Positions 26,141 through 35,161 of a stretch of DNA of 64,000 bases are shown here, in pieces. The notes beneath the pieces were generated by a model. It had not been told where the DNA came from. It saw only the letters and a program-made list of their open reading frames with translations, and did not search any database. Position 1 is the stretch's first letter; the number at the start of each line of letters is the position of its first letter. The stretch comes from Natranaerofaba carboxydovora (lineage in GTDB: Bacteria; Bacillota; Natranaerobiia; Natranaerobiales; Natranaerofabaceae): contig NZ_CP054394.1 of the NCBI RefSeq assembly GCF_022539405.1, positions 64,501 through 128,500 of the forward strand. The letters are read 5' to 3'. The translations under genes were made by a program, and so were the position numbers.

Positions 26141-26648
26141 TATGATCCTGAGCTTCTTCAATAATCTTATCTTCAAACTCAGAATTTAAAATTTGTTTGC
26201 AGTATTTAATTAATAATTATCTTATACATAACCAATCCAAACTATGACAAGAAAAATAAAGAATTGGATAGAGATAAATAGGTATTTCCCCCGCCTGCCA
26301 TAAAAGGATAGAGTTAGCTTAGGAGTAGGGAGTGTTGGATTAACTAAGAAGGAAAATGTGGGAAGGATTCTAGAGTTATCGCCCCCCACTTTTGCTGGCG
26401 GGTGCGAATAGGTAGTATACAAATTATGCAGGGAGTATGCCCTGTTTTTTTAGTTAAATCAAAGGTTGCCTTAGTTTATCTGCTTTTCTAAAAAAAGAAA
26501 AAATTAACAGGGATAATTTGTTGATGTATAGAATAATAATATTGGTTATTTATAAGAGTTTTAAATTGGGAGGTGATATTACAAATAGTATGATGTTAAA
26601 GCAAATATTCCATCAAGTAATACTTTACTTACATGGAGGGAAAAACAT
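26141..26648. other. Gene-free stretch in the element
   Basis: A 66-codon minus-strand frame (26222-26422) has no ribosome site and is probably spurious. A hairpin CGCCCCCCACTTTTGCTGGCG-like GC island lies near 26380-26405. The promoter for the following gene should be near 26520-26560. Confidence 0.4.
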
Positions 26649-27134
26649 ATGTCAGGAAAGAAAATTATATTATTAGTATCTGTTTTTGTAGTAATTTTCG
26701 CTGTTGCTGTTGCAGGGTTTACTGCATTTTTTATTTCAATGCAAACATCTACTCCTCAAACTCAAGGAGGATCACAAGTTAGTAATGAAAGTGATAATGA
26801 TACAGAAGTATCAGCATCTGAAAAAATAATTGGAGTTTGGCGGGGCGAAGAAGTTGATATCGAACTTTTAGAATTTTATGATGATAATAATTTTCAGTTA
26901 TATTACGAAAATGAAGAAGGAGGGGGCACTTACTTAGAAGGTAACTATTCTATGAGTGGAGATAGCAGGTTGCGTATCGAGCTTGATGATGGAAGAGTAG
27001 AAGGAAAGACAGGAGATATTGATTTAAGAAGTGTTTCAAGTCAATATACGATTGATATAAATTTAGAAGAAGATACATTAGAATTTTTAGATGAAGTTGA
27101 TTTAGCAGCAAATACAGTTTGGAAAAGAGAGTAA
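26649..27134 (+). CDS. Signal-anchored secreted protein
   Basis: 161 aa. Residues 4-30 form a hydrophobic signal anchor (IILLVSVFVVIFAVAVAGFT), followed by a Ser/Thr/Gln/Asp-rich linker. The domain beginning IIGVWRGEEVDIELLEFYDD has the beta-rich pattern of small lipocalin-like proteins (DUF5640-type). No lipobox Cys. It sits outside the membrane as an accessory gene of the element. The role is unknown. Confidence 0.65.
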   Translation: MSGKKIILLVSVFVVIFAVAVAGFTAFFISMQTSTPQTQGGSQVSNESDNDTEVSASEKIIGVWRGEEVDIELLEFYDDNNFQLYYENEEGGGTYLEGNYSMSGDSRLRIELDDGRVEGKTGDIDLRSVSSQYTIDINLEEDTLEFLDEVDLAANTVWKRE

Positions 27135-27282
27135 AGTATTAAAAGCCAATGGGGATACCTTTGTATGCTGTCCGCCCTTAATAGCGGGGGCGAATATATT
27201 TTTAAACTAAACTTATTAATTATTGTTAAATATCCCTGCAAGAGTGATGATGGGTATAAAAGAGGCTCTTTAGTTAATAAAG

Positions 27283-27375
27283 TCCACCAGGGTTATGATA
27301 TGCTCCTCCTTATGATAAACAGTTTTTCTTATTTAAACTGTCTACCACAAGGGGAGCATATCAAAATATTGGTGG
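27283..27375. repeat. Nested inverted repeat
   Basis: CCACCA + 6 nt + TGATATGCTCC on the left mirrors GGAGCATATCA + 6 nt + TGGTGG on the right, with both blocks perfect (outer 6 bp, inner 11 bp: 27296-27306 and 27353-27363). An inner stem ACAGTTT / AAACTGT sits in the loop. No coding content. It could be a small hairpin element, a regulatory RNA or a cruciform binding site. Confidence 0.7.
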
Positions 27376-27503
27376 GCTAATATTTATATTACGATTGTAG
27401 AGAACGATAATGAGAAAGTTTGAGACATTAGAATCTTATGTTTATTATATGGCTTTAATTAAACCAGCTACCACTTTGCTTTAGGTGTGGATGGGCGGGG
27501 ACT

Positions 27504-27770
27504 TCATTTAGATTTCTCCACATCTTCTATTATTTCATCCATAAGTTTAGGGGTGACAATCTGTTTCACATTATTTAATTCTCTGATCAATATATCTATG
27601 TCTTCTCCGAAAGTATTAAATAATATATATTTCATATCTTCCTGCTTGACCCTGCCAGCTTTTCCCATAGCTAACACAGACATTATTATTTCAAAAGGTT
27701 TGTAGTTGTTGTTTTGGTAATGCTTTTTTAAAGTTTTACAAATAGTTTTTATATTATAAGTTTTAGGCAT
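27504..27770 (-). CDS. Unknown 88-aa protein
   Basis: ATG at 27770 after AGGAGTG. A small, helical protein (YNIKTICKTLKKHYQNNNYK, KPFEIIMSVLAMGKAGRVKQ) of a type common next to integrases. No family is recognised. It is co-directional with the integrase and 58 bp downstream of it, so an accessory role in recombination or regulation is possible but not shown. Confidence 0.6.
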   Translation of the reverse strand: MPKTYNIKTICKTLKKHYQNNNYKPFEIIMSVLAMGKAGRVKQEDMKYILFNTFGEDIDILIRELNNVKQIVTPKLMDEIIEDVEKSK

Positions 27771-27827
27771 ATTACACTCCTCCTTTGTTAACTTAATAAA
27801 ATTTTGTGTTAAACTTTATTAATTGGG

Positions 27828-28748
27828 TTAAATATCGAGATGATTTAAAGGATTATATTTTTCGTTTTGTTCTTTTAGATTAGTCCCATAAATGTTCACA
27901 TAGTTTTTTGATATGCTAATGTCCTCGTGTCGGAGAAGACATTGCAAGGTAAAGGCATCACATCCTTGTTTTACTAAATTAATTGCAAAGGTGTGGCGAA
28001 ATCTATGGCAATTTACTGATAGATCTTTAAAATTCATAGCTTCGTTTAACCTTTTAAAGATACTTTGAGCTCCATACTTACTAAGCTGCTTATTATTTTT
28101 GTCTACAAATATAAATTCAGATACTTCACCAAAATATTGCTTACAGTAGCTTTTATAATATGCGATTTCTTTTTGAAGTTTTTGGGTGAGGGGGAGGGTC
28201 ACAGCTTTATCTCTTTTGCCGTAAATGTAAATAGTACCTTTTTCAAAATCTATATCCTCCCATTTAGCATTTCTAAACTCATTTAATCTAGCTCCAGTAC
28301 CCAACAAATAAAGTAATAAAACATAATTTCTCAGATTAGTAAAAGAGTTTCTACGTTTAATTGACCTTTTATAATAATTTAGCATTTGTCTAATGTGGTA
28401 ATCTGAAAAAGGTTTTTTCTGACTTTTAAATTTTATTGGTTTAATATCTTTAATCGGGTTATTTTTAGGGTCAATAATATCTTCTTTTTCTAAATAGTTA
28501 AAGAAAACTTTTAGGTGTTTTAGTTTTGTATTGAGGGTGGCGGGGGCGTTTTTTCTTTCTTTTTTGCAATAAGATAAAAATGATTTAATCAAATTAGGCT
28601 TAACATCTTGTACATTTAAAACTTCATTTTCCTCACAAAACTTCATAAATTCATCTAAGTACTTCCTGTAATGGTTTACCGACCACTCTGCTAGATTTTG
28701 AAGCTCCTTTTCATCTAAAAACTCATCAGCAGCAAATCTTAACAACAT
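27828..28748 (-). CDS. int: Tyrosine recombinase / integrase
   Basis: 306 aa from the ATG at 28748. A GTG twelve bases upstream sits on the ribosome site itself and is less likely. An N-terminal SAM-like core-binding domain (residues 1-100) precedes the catalytic domain. The catalytic domain has Arg in GTGARLNEFRNAKWEDID, Lys in YIYGKRDKAVTLPL, H-x-x-R in CHRFRHTFAINL, His in LLRHEDISI and the nucleophile in KNYVNIYG. It lies next to attR and tRNA-Leu, as expected for the enzyme that integrates this element. Confidence 0.93.
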   Translation of the reverse strand: MLLRFAADEFLDEKELQNLAEWSVNHYRKYLDEFMKFCEENEVLNVQDVKPNLIKSFLSYCKKERKNAPATLNTKLKHLKVFFNYLEKEDIIDPKNNPIKDIKPIKFKSQKKPFSDYHIRQMLNYYKRSIKRRNSFTNLRNYVLLLYLLGTGARLNEFRNAKWEDIDFEKGTIYIYGKRDKAVTLPLTQKLQKEIAYYKSYCKQYFGEVSEFIFVDKNNKQLSKYGAQSIFKRLNEAMNFKDLSVNCHRFRHTFAINLVKQGCDAFTLQCLLRHEDISISKNYVNIYGTNLKEQNEKYNPLNHLDI

Positions 28749-28933
28749 AAAAAAGACCACTCTCCTTTTTTAAAAATTAGGGAAGTGGTCGCCATAGTTA
28801 TGTGTCTCCCGAAAGAGTTTTTGTGGTCATTCAAAACCACATGACTCCAATTAGGGATCATTTTGTTTATGGAAGTCTATTCCTATTCGTGAACCCCTGT
28901 GTGGGCGGGGGTGAAATTATTTTAGAAATAAAA

Positions 28934-28988
28934 AATGGTGCCGAAGGTGGGATTCGAACCCACACGCCAATGGCACACGATTTTGAGT
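28934..28988. repeat. attR: within tRNA-Leu(CAA)
   Basis: The 55-bp partner of 15798-15852. It overlaps the 3' half of the intact tRNA gene, so integration keeps the tRNA functional. Confidence 0.93.
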
Positions 28989-29019
28989 CGTGCGTGTCTG
29001 CCAGTTCCACCACTTCGGC
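28936..29019 (-). tRNA. tRNA-Leu(CAA)
   Basis: Class II tRNA. Acceptor GCCGAAG / CTTCGGC, D-arm GGTGGAACTGGCAGAC, anticodon stem CACGA / TCGTG with loop CTCAAAA (anticodon CAA), a variable arm, T-arm GTGGGTTCGAATCCCAC and an encoded CCA. Target of the 13-kb element. Confidence 0.95.
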
Positions 29020-29039
29020 ACATCTTAATTGCAATATAG

Positions 29040-29068
29040 ATTATAACAGATGTGATTTAGCTTATCAA
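29040..29068 (-). promoter_or_regulatory. Promoter of tRNA-Leu(CAA)
   Basis: Minus strand TTGATA, 17-bp spacer, TATAAT. The -10 box is about 20 bp before the tRNA 5' end. It lies outside the element and so is chromosomal. Confidence 0.8.
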
Positions 29069-29093
29069 GCTCTACTCCAAAGTAAATTTAACC

Positions 29094-29873
29094 TTAAAAT
29101 TCCTCAGTTTGATCCTCCATAATTAGATCCTCTTCGCTTAAATCTTCTTCGTTCTTATTTTCTTCATCCATTTCATCCTGGGGTTTGTTTAATGCTTCAT
29201 TGGCATCTGCAAGAATTTTGTAGCCTTTGTCAACGCTTAAACTATAATTGTACATATTAAGCTTATCAAAGTTATCCTTTGCTTCTTTTATGACTTTGTT
29301 TAAAGCATTTTTGGGTGCTACCACCGGGTAATTAACTTTGTAAAAATGATCTTTTAACTCATTCAAATAAGCGTTATCAAAGGTTATGCATGACCTGCCC
29401 CAGTGGATTACATGGTGGCATTTTTCGCAGACACACAATATATCTTCAAGTATTTGTTTCTTATTTTCCCTATCAAACTCCCATTTTTCATGAGCTTGTA
29501 ATGACTCCGGTTCTTTTTTGTAGTTTCTGTTACAAAGTTGGCATGTATAATTATTTTTTTGTCTCAAATAATGTGTTATTCTACTCCACTGAACATCAGA
29601 AATTTCGCTTCTAAAATTTTGCCCCCATGCTGTCCTAGGAATGAGTTGTGGTTTTAGTGGTATGTAGTCACTATTGGGAACAGCTTCTTTCACTTGTTTG
29701 TGGCGCTCTAGCACAGGTTTCCCCCAATGATAGACAGCGGTTCCAGCGATGAGAAGGAAAACAGCTAGAAAATCATCTAAAAAGTGAAACGCAAGAAAAA
29801 AAAATAACAATAGTCCAACAAAATATGCCCTGTCCCCGGATTTTACAAAAGGGCCTTTTAAAATATCTACCAT
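29094..29873 (-). CDS. Membrane-anchored HNH-like protein
   Basis: 259 aa. Two hydrophobic segments (about residues 17-48) are followed by a cytoplasmic HNH-type zinc domain: YTCQLCNRNYKKE, then LQAHEKWEFDRENKKQILED, then LCVCEKCHHVIHWGR. The C-terminal 30 residues are almost all acidic. Proteins with this HNH pattern are annotated as nucleases, but membrane anchoring is unusual, so the substrate is unclear. It lies just outside attR, and the ATG has GAGGTGATAAGTT upstream. Confidence 0.75.
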   Translation of the reverse strand: MVDILKGPFVKSGDRAYFVGLLLFFFLAFHFLDDFLAVFLLIAGTAVYHWGKPVLERHKQVKEAVPNSDYIPLKPQLIPRTAWGQNFRSEISDVQWSRITHYLRQKNNYTCQLCNRNYKKEPESLQAHEKWEFDRENKKQILEDILCVCEKCHHVIHWGRSCITFDNAYLNELKDHFYKVNYPVVAPKNALNKVIKEAKDNFDKLNMYNYSLSVDKGYKILADANEALNKPQDEMDEENKNEEDLSEEDLIMEDQTEEF

Positions 29874-30174
29874 AACTTATCACCTCTGAAGTCTAAATTA
29901 ACAAAATGAAAAATCATAACAAATTTATGTTTATTTTTATTATAGCGCATTTAATATTATCTTTCTACATTATATGTTTGAATCCTTTTGTTTGATTCGC
30001 TTAATTTTAAGAAAAGAGAATAATAGAGTTTATAACGGCCTGGTCAAAGCTAGAAAAGATAAACTATTTTTATAAATATTTACAATCTACATATTTTATT
30101 TTAAACTTCTTCTGGTTATGGTAAGATATATTTGAGTAAGATGGAGTAAGGTAAAGGAAGAGGGGTCTAGCCTT
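29874..30174. other. Intergenic region between divergent genes
   Basis: Control region for the HNH-like gene (minus) and the sigma/anti-sigma operon (plus). AT-rich, with no gene seen. An ECF-type promoter could not be assigned confidently. Confidence 0.4.
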
Positions 30175-30786
30175 ATGAATTATCCTGGAGATGAATTGCT
30201 TGTACAGCGATGCAAAAAAGGCCAACTTGAGGCCTATGAGAAACTTATAAAAAAATATGAAAACAAGGTGTATTCACTTTGCTATAGATATTCAGGTAAC
30301 TACGATGATGCTAATGATCTTGCACAGGAGGCATTTATAAAAGTTTTTAATTCTATAGATAAGTTTAAGGGAAAATCTGCTTTTTCTACCTGGCTATACA
30401 GGGTGACAGCAAATGTATGTCTTGATGAGATGAGAAAAAAGAAAAAAACGCCAATATCTATTGATAAACCACAGGAAACGGAAGAAGGAGAAGTATATTT
30501 TAACCTACCTGATCAAAAGTATAATCCAGAAATAATTGCTGAGAAAAATGATTTGAAACAACTAGTACATAAAGGAATCTCTAAGCTACCCAAAGAGCAA
30601 AGAATCATAATTATCTTACGCGAAATGGAAGAATTAAGCTATGAAGAAATATCTGAAGTATTAGAGATTTCTATTGGTACTGTAAAATCAAGACTAAATC
30701 GTGCTAGAAAAAATCTTAAAGAAATTTTGAGCCATAATGCGGAACTTTTTCCAACAAATACACATCTAAAGAATAAGGAGGTGTGA
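30175..30786 (+). CDS. ECF RNA polymerase sigma factor
   Basis: 203 aa. Region 2 (LIKKYENKVYSLCYRYSGNY, DANDLAQEAFIKVFNSIDKF, FSTWLYRVTANVCLDEMRKK) binds the -10 element and core polymerase. Region 4 (LPKEQRIIIILREMEELSYE, VLEISIGTVKSRLNRARKNL) is the -35 HTH. Closest in pattern to SigW-like ECF factors. The anti-sigma gene starts 3 bp after its stop, so it is probably held inactive at the membrane until a signal arrives. Confidence 0.95.
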   Translation: MNYPGDELLVQRCKKGQLEAYEKLIKKYENKVYSLCYRYSGNYDDANDLAQEAFIKVFNSIDKFKGKSAFSTWLYRVTANVCLDEMRKKKKTPISIDKPQETEEGEVYFNLPDQKYNPEIIAEKNDLKQLVHKGISKLPKEQRIIIILREMEELSYEEISEVLEISIGTVKSRLNRARKNLKEILSHNAELFPTNTHLKNKEV

Positions 30787-30788
30787 TT

Positions 30789-31442
30789 ATGGACTGCAAT
30801 AAAGTATTAGATAACTTGTCGTTACTGATAGACGGACGTCTGTCTAATTTGGATGAAAAACAAATAGAAAAGCATTTGAGTAATTGTTCTGAATGTAGGG
30901 AAGAATATAACACGTTAAAGGAAGTAAGTGAACTTGTTAGTTCTTTAGGCGAAAAAACCCCTCCTGAGGGTTTCTCTGATAAAATTATAGAGCGTGTAAA
31001 ACATGATCAAGAAGCTGCAGAGAAAGATGAGGTTGTAGATGCTACAGGCGAGGTTTCAGCTAAGGATACAGTTAGTATTTATACCTTGAGAAAAGTAGCC
31101 GTAGCTGCTGTGGTATTTTTCTTTTTACTTGGAAACAGTTTCATCTGGGCTATATCAGATGGTGCAATGGCAACAGTTGAAGAAGATGAAGACGTTAATA
31201 TTAAGGTAGATATGAGGCTTGCTGGTCCAACAATCCAGGTGAGAGATGCTGGAGAGGATGTAGAGAAGTCCACTACGGAGGGTTTAACGAACGAAGTTGA
31301 AGAAGATGGTTTGCTCTCATGGATCGATGAGTATTCTTCTTTTTTAGTCTTCAATGGCATATATGTTCCGGTTGCTGCCGTGGCAATATTATTTATGAGA
31401 ATGAAGAATGATGATGTAGAAGATGAAGAGGCTGACGACTAA
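30789..31442 (+). CDS. Zinc-finger anti-sigma factor
   Basis: 217 aa from the ATG at 30789 (AAGGAGGTG upstream). The N-terminal ZAS domain has HLSNCSEC (H-x3-C-x2-C) and a conserved N-terminal Cys (MDCNKV). One transmembrane helix lies near residues 97-120 (VAVAAVVFFFLLGNSFIWAI), followed by an acidic extracytoplasmic part and a second hydrophobic stretch near the C-terminus. Cognate inhibitor of the preceding sigma factor. Confidence 0.9.
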   Translation: MDCNKVLDNLSLLIDGRLSNLDEKQIEKHLSNCSECREEYNTLKEVSELVSSLGEKTPPEGFSDKIIERVKHDQEAAEKDEVVDATGEVSAKDTVSIYTLRKVAVAAVVFFFLLGNSFIWAISDGAMATVEEDEDVNIKVDMRLAGPTIQVRDAGEDVEKSTTEGLTNEVEEDGLLSWIDEYSSFLVFNGIYVPVAAVAILFMRMKNDDVEDEEADD

Positions 31443-31486
31443 AAGCTATAAAGGCTATGATACAAAAAAATTAGGAGGATCAGAAA

Positions 31487-34210
31487 TTGAACGATAGACT
31501 AGAAAAAGAGAAATTTGTACTCATTGATGGTAACAGTTTGATGAACCGCGCTTTTTATGCCCTGCCTTTGTTAACAACAAAGCAGGGCTTTTTCACAAAT
31601 GCGGTCTATGGTTTTGTATCGATGCTTGTTAAAACCATAGAAGATGAAAAACCAAATTATCTTGCAGTCGTATTTGACAAAGCCCTACCCACTTTTAGGC
31701 ATGAAAGATACCCTGAATATAAGGGCCATAGGGAAAAGACCCCTGAAGAATTGAGGGGTCAAATTTCTTTGTTAAAAGAACTTTTAGAAGCGATGGATAT
31801 TTTCTTTTATGAGAGAGAAGGTTATGAAGCTGATGATTTGATTGGAGCAATAACCAAAGAAGTTGAAGAAGAAGAGGACAAAGAAGTTTTGATTATAAGT
31901 GGTGATAAGGATTTATTTCAGCTTCTCTCTAATTCTACTAAGCTGCTGCTAACAAGAAAAGGGATAACTGAATTTGAGCTTTATGACAAAAATAAAATCT
32001 CTGAAATGTATGACTTGGATGTAGAGCAGTTTGTAGATCTAAAAGCATTAATGGGAGATAAAAGCGATAATATCCCGGGGGTTCCTGGTATTGGAGAGAA
32101 AACAGCTTTGAAACTTTTAAAGGAGTTTAATAGCCTGGAAGAAGTAATGGAAAAAATTGATGAAATCTCAGCAAAAAAAGCGGCGAACCGCTTAAAAGAA
32201 CATTCAGATAAAGCATATTTGAGCAAAGAACTAGCAAAAATATATCGTGATGTGCCTTTGGAGTTAAACTGGGAAAAGTTAAAAAACTTCAATATTAGTT
32301 CAGATGAAGCGCTAGAACTTTTATCCGAGTGGGAGATGAAAAGTATAATAAAGCGTCTCTCGAACGAAGAAAGTGAATCAGATTTATCAAAAGAGAATCG
32401 TCAGGCAGAAAATGTATTTAATGTGGATTATAATTATATTGAAACTGACAATTGGGACTACAAAAAAGATGAACTAATTGAATGTCTCAAACACTCAGGT
32501 GAAATAGCTTTATATTATTATGACCATGATGAAGCCCCTGTTCAAAAAACAATAGATTCCGGAGAGTTTGGCCTTGGTGTAGTATTCTCGCCTTCAAAAT
32601 GCTATTTTGTAACAGAGGAAATAGTATCTGATTTTATAATAGAAGTACTTCATCCATATTTTCCAAATAAAATTGTAACTCACAGAGTTAAGAAGCTATG
32701 GCACTTGTTTTATGACGAGACAGGTGTAGACTTATCGAATATTAATGATTTAAATATTAATAATCTAAAAATAACAGATACAGAGATTTGTGGCTATATA
32801 TTAGACCCTACAGGAGCGCCCCATACACCAAAAGACCTTTCTTTTCAGTATCTTGGCTATGAACTAAAAAACAACAATGAAGGGTATCAAGGTGTAATTG
32901 AATGGGCATATTCTCTATTGGAACTAGAAAATCATTTGAGAGAAAAATTAAAAGAAGAAGATCAGCTTGATTTGTATGAGGGAATTGAGCTACCCCTAAC
33001 TTTTGTCTTGGCCAAAATGGAGCATAGAGGAATAACCGTTAATAAAGATGAATTAGATAGAATGGAAAACGAAATAGACGTTAAGGTAGAAAATTTTAAA
33101 AATAGGATTTTTGAGCTTGCAGGAGAAGAGTTTAATTTAAACTCGCCCAAGCAGCTAGGTAGAATTTTATTTGAAAAACTTAACCTACCGGTTATAAAAA
33201 AGACAAAAACCGGATATTCCACCAGTGCTCAGGTTCTTGAAACATTAGCTAATGAACACGAGATCTGTCGTTTGATTTTGGATTATAGACAACTTTATAA
33301 GTTAAAAACGACTTATTTGGTCGGGTTAAAAGATTTGATATCAAAAGAAACTGGCAAAATACATACAACCTTTAATCAAACAATAACCGTTACAGGTAGG
33401 TTAAGCAGCACAGAACCGAACTTACAGAATATACCTATAAGACTTGACGAAGGCAGGAAAATCAGAAAAGCTTTTGTTACAAGTAGTAAAAGCTATAATT
33501 TCTTGGCATGTGATTATTCCCAGATTGAACTGAGAATATTAGCTCATGTTTCACAAGATGAAAAGTTGATTGATGCTTTTCTTAAAGGGGAAGATTTTCA
33601 TACACAAACTGCTTCGCTTATCTTCAATGTACCTGCTTCAAATGTAGATAGTACCATGCGTTCTCATGCTAAGGCTGTAAACTTTGGTATAGTATATGGT
33701 ATAAGTGATTACGGTCTTTCTACCCAGCTAAATATAACTAGAAAGCAGGCAAAAAGTTATATAGACAATTATTTTTCTAGGTTTTCTGGGGTTAAAGAAT
33801 ATACAGATAGTGTAATAAAAAAAGCAAGAGAAGACGGATATGTCAAAACTCTTTATCATAGAAAGAGAAAGCTCCCAGATATATTACATAACAATTTTAA
33901 CATAAGGACTGCTGCAGAGAGAACTGCAATAAATACCCCCATTCAGGGGACGGCAGCTGACATCATAAAAAAGGCTATGGTAGAGGTAGAAGAAAAATTA
34001 AAGGACGAGGGATATTTGGATCAGGCAAAACTATTACTACAAGTGCATGATGAACTTGTCTTGGAAGTAAACAATGAAATTTTTGATGAAATTGCTTTGC
34101 TTGTAAAAGATATAATGGAGGGTGTAATTGAACTAAAAGTTCCTCTGGATGTAGATTTAAAGAGGGGGACTAACTGGTATGATATGTATGACTATGAAAT
34201 AAAAAAATAA
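31487..34210 (+). CDS. polA: DNA polymerase I
   Basis: 907 aa, TTG start after GGAGG. The order is a 5'-3' exonuclease (FVLIDGNSLMNRAFYALP, ADDLIGAITKEV, ALMGDKSDNIPGVPGIGEKT), a 3'-5' exonuclease-like domain (about 310-490) and a family A polymerase (TGRLSSTEPNLQNIPIR, DYSQIELRILAH, RSHAKAVNFGIVYGIS, QVHDELVLEV). In the exonuclease-like domain the DxE metal site appears replaced (EIALYYYDHDEAP), so proofreading is probably absent, as in Bacillus PolA. First gene of a repair block with mutM. Confidence 0.96.
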   Translation: MNDRLEKEKFVLIDGNSLMNRAFYALPLLTTKQGFFTNAVYGFVSMLVKTIEDEKPNYLAVVFDKALPTFRHERYPEYKGHREKTPEELRGQISLLKELLEAMDIFFYEREGYEADDLIGAITKEVEEEEDKEVLIISGDKDLFQLLSNSTKLLLTRKGITEFELYDKNKISEMYDLDVEQFVDLKALMGDKSDNIPGVPGIGEKTALKLLKEFNSLEEVMEKIDEISAKKAANRLKEHSDKAYLSKELAKIYRDVPLELNWEKLKNFNISSDEALELLSEWEMKSIIKRLSNEESESDLSKENRQAENVFNVDYNYIETDNWDYKKDELIECLKHSGEIALYYYDHDEAPVQKTIDSGEFGLGVVFSPSKCYFVTEEIVSDFIIEVLHPYFPNKIVTHRVKKLWHLFYDETGVDLSNINDLNINNLKITDTEICGYILDPTGAPHTPKDLSFQYLGYELKNNNEGYQGVIEWAYSLLELENHLREKLKEEDQLDLYEGIELPLTFVLAKMEHRGITVNKDELDRMENEIDVKVENFKNRIFELAGEEFNLNSPKQLGRILFEKLNLPVIKKTKTGYSTSAQVLETLANEHEICRLILDYRQLYKLKTTYLVGLKDLISKETGKIHTTFNQTITVTGRLSSTEPNLQNIPIRLDEGRKIRKAFVTSSKSYNFLACDYSQIELRILAHVSQDEKLIDAFLKGEDFHTQTASLIFNVPASNVDSTMRSHAKAVNFGIVYGISDYGLSTQLNITRKQAKSYIDNYFSRFSGVKEYTDSVIKKAREDGYVKTLYHRKRKLPDILHNNFNIRTAAERTAINTPIQGTAADIIKKAMVEVEEKLKDEGYLDQAKLLLQVHDELVLEVNNEIFDEIALLVKDIMEGVIELKVPLDVDLKRGTNWYDMYDYEIKK

Positions 34211-34234
34211 AAATAGTAAGAAGAGGGTGGTCAC

Positions 34235-35071
34235 TTGCCTGAACTTCCAGAAGTAGAAATTATAAAAAATAGTTTGGCTGAGAAAACAAAAGGAAAAAGG
34301 ATTTTGTACGTAGAAATTTATAATGAGAAAATGGTTCAGCATCCTAATAAAAATAAACTTGAAAATGAGGTACTAGGAAGGAAAATTGAATCTGTTGATA
34401 GAAGGGGAAAATATCTTATCATAAACCTTTCTGGGGAAAGATACCTGGTGCTTCATTTGAGAATGACAGGTCAAATTGTAGTTAGAGAAAAAAAGGAAAA
34501 TGATAAATATTTAAGAGCCAGATTCAAATTATCCGGAGAGCATTATATGGATTTCTGTGATAAGAGAAAATTTGCTACAATTGCTTTTTTGGACAAAAAG
34601 GAGTTAAACTCCTGGAAAAGTATCTCAGAGCTCGGACCAGAACCATTGTCAAAGGAGTTTACTTTTAATTATTTTAAGAAAAGTTTATTAAAATCTAAAC
34701 GCCCGATTAAGACCTTAATTTTAAATCAGAAGGTGATAGCAGGCCTTGGTAATATTTATGCAGATGAAGCACTGTTCAAAGGAAAAGTAAATCCATGTAA
34801 AACTTCCCGTGATTTAACAATACATGAAATGAGTGCTTTGTTTTTTGCTATAAAAATGGTCCTAAATGAAGGTATTAAGTTTAATGGAACTAGTTTTAGT
34901 GATTATATCGATGCTAACGGTCAAAGTGGAAAATATCAAGAAAAACTTAATGTTTATCAACAAAATGGCAAAGAATGTGTAGATTGTGGGGCAGAAATTA
35001 AAAAAATTAAGCTTTCTGGCAGAGGAACTTTCTTCTGTCCGAGATGTCAACCCGAAAATGAAGGCGGTTAA
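34235..35071 (+). CDS. mutM: Formamidopyrimidine-DNA glycosylase
   Basis: 278 aa. The TTG start is fixed by the mature N-terminus PELPEVEIIK, where Pro2 is the Schiff-base nucleophile and Glu3 is catalytic. Also seen are LRMTGQ, the H2TH region (QKVIAGLGNIYADEALF) and a C-terminal zinc finger (CVDCGAEIK...FFCPRCQ). It excises 8-oxoguanine and other oxidised purines. It follows polA by 24 bp. Confidence 0.96.
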   Translation: MPELPEVEIIKNSLAEKTKGKRILYVEIYNEKMVQHPNKNKLENEVLGRKIESVDRRGKYLIINLSGERYLVLHLRMTGQIVVREKKENDKYLRARFKLSGEHYMDFCDKRKFATIAFLDKKELNSWKSISELGPEPLSKEFTFNYFKKSLLKSKRPIKTLILNQKVIAGLGNIYADEALFKGKVNPCKTSRDLTIHEMSALFFAIKMVLNEGIKFNGTSFSDYIDANGQSGKYQEKLNVYQQNGKECVDCGAEIKKIKLSGRGTFFCPRCQPENEGG

Positions 35072-35161
35072 AAAAAACAGTTTTTTCTTTCTTCACTTAT
35101 TCTTTTTTCCTCCCATATATTGAAATTAGGCTAAACTATGTTTAGATGGGAGGAGAAAAGT

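Larger units (their letters stand above)
15798..28988. mobile_element. Integrative element in tRNA-Leu(CAA)
   Basis: About 13.2 kb between perfect 55-bp direct repeats. A tyrosine integrase gene lies next to the intact tRNA at the right end. The element encodes Prim-Pol/D5 helicase, an XRE regulator, an iteron-like origin candidate, superinfection-immunity-like proteins and HNH/radical SAM cargo. No capsid, tail, terminase, relaxase or conjugation genes are seen. It therefore resembles a phage satellite or an integrative plasmid that depends on a helper for transfer. That lifestyle is inferred. Confidence 0.9.

Noticed and set aside
26222-26422. 66-codon minus-strand frame
   Set aside because: No ribosome site; overlaps GC islands and a presumed promoter region.
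27165-27380. 71-codon frame
   Set aside because: It runs through the nested inverted repeat and a GC hairpin; coding looks incidental.
15798-28988. Complete prophage
   Set aside because: No terminase, portal, capsid, tail or lysis genes were seen; only integration, replication and cargo.
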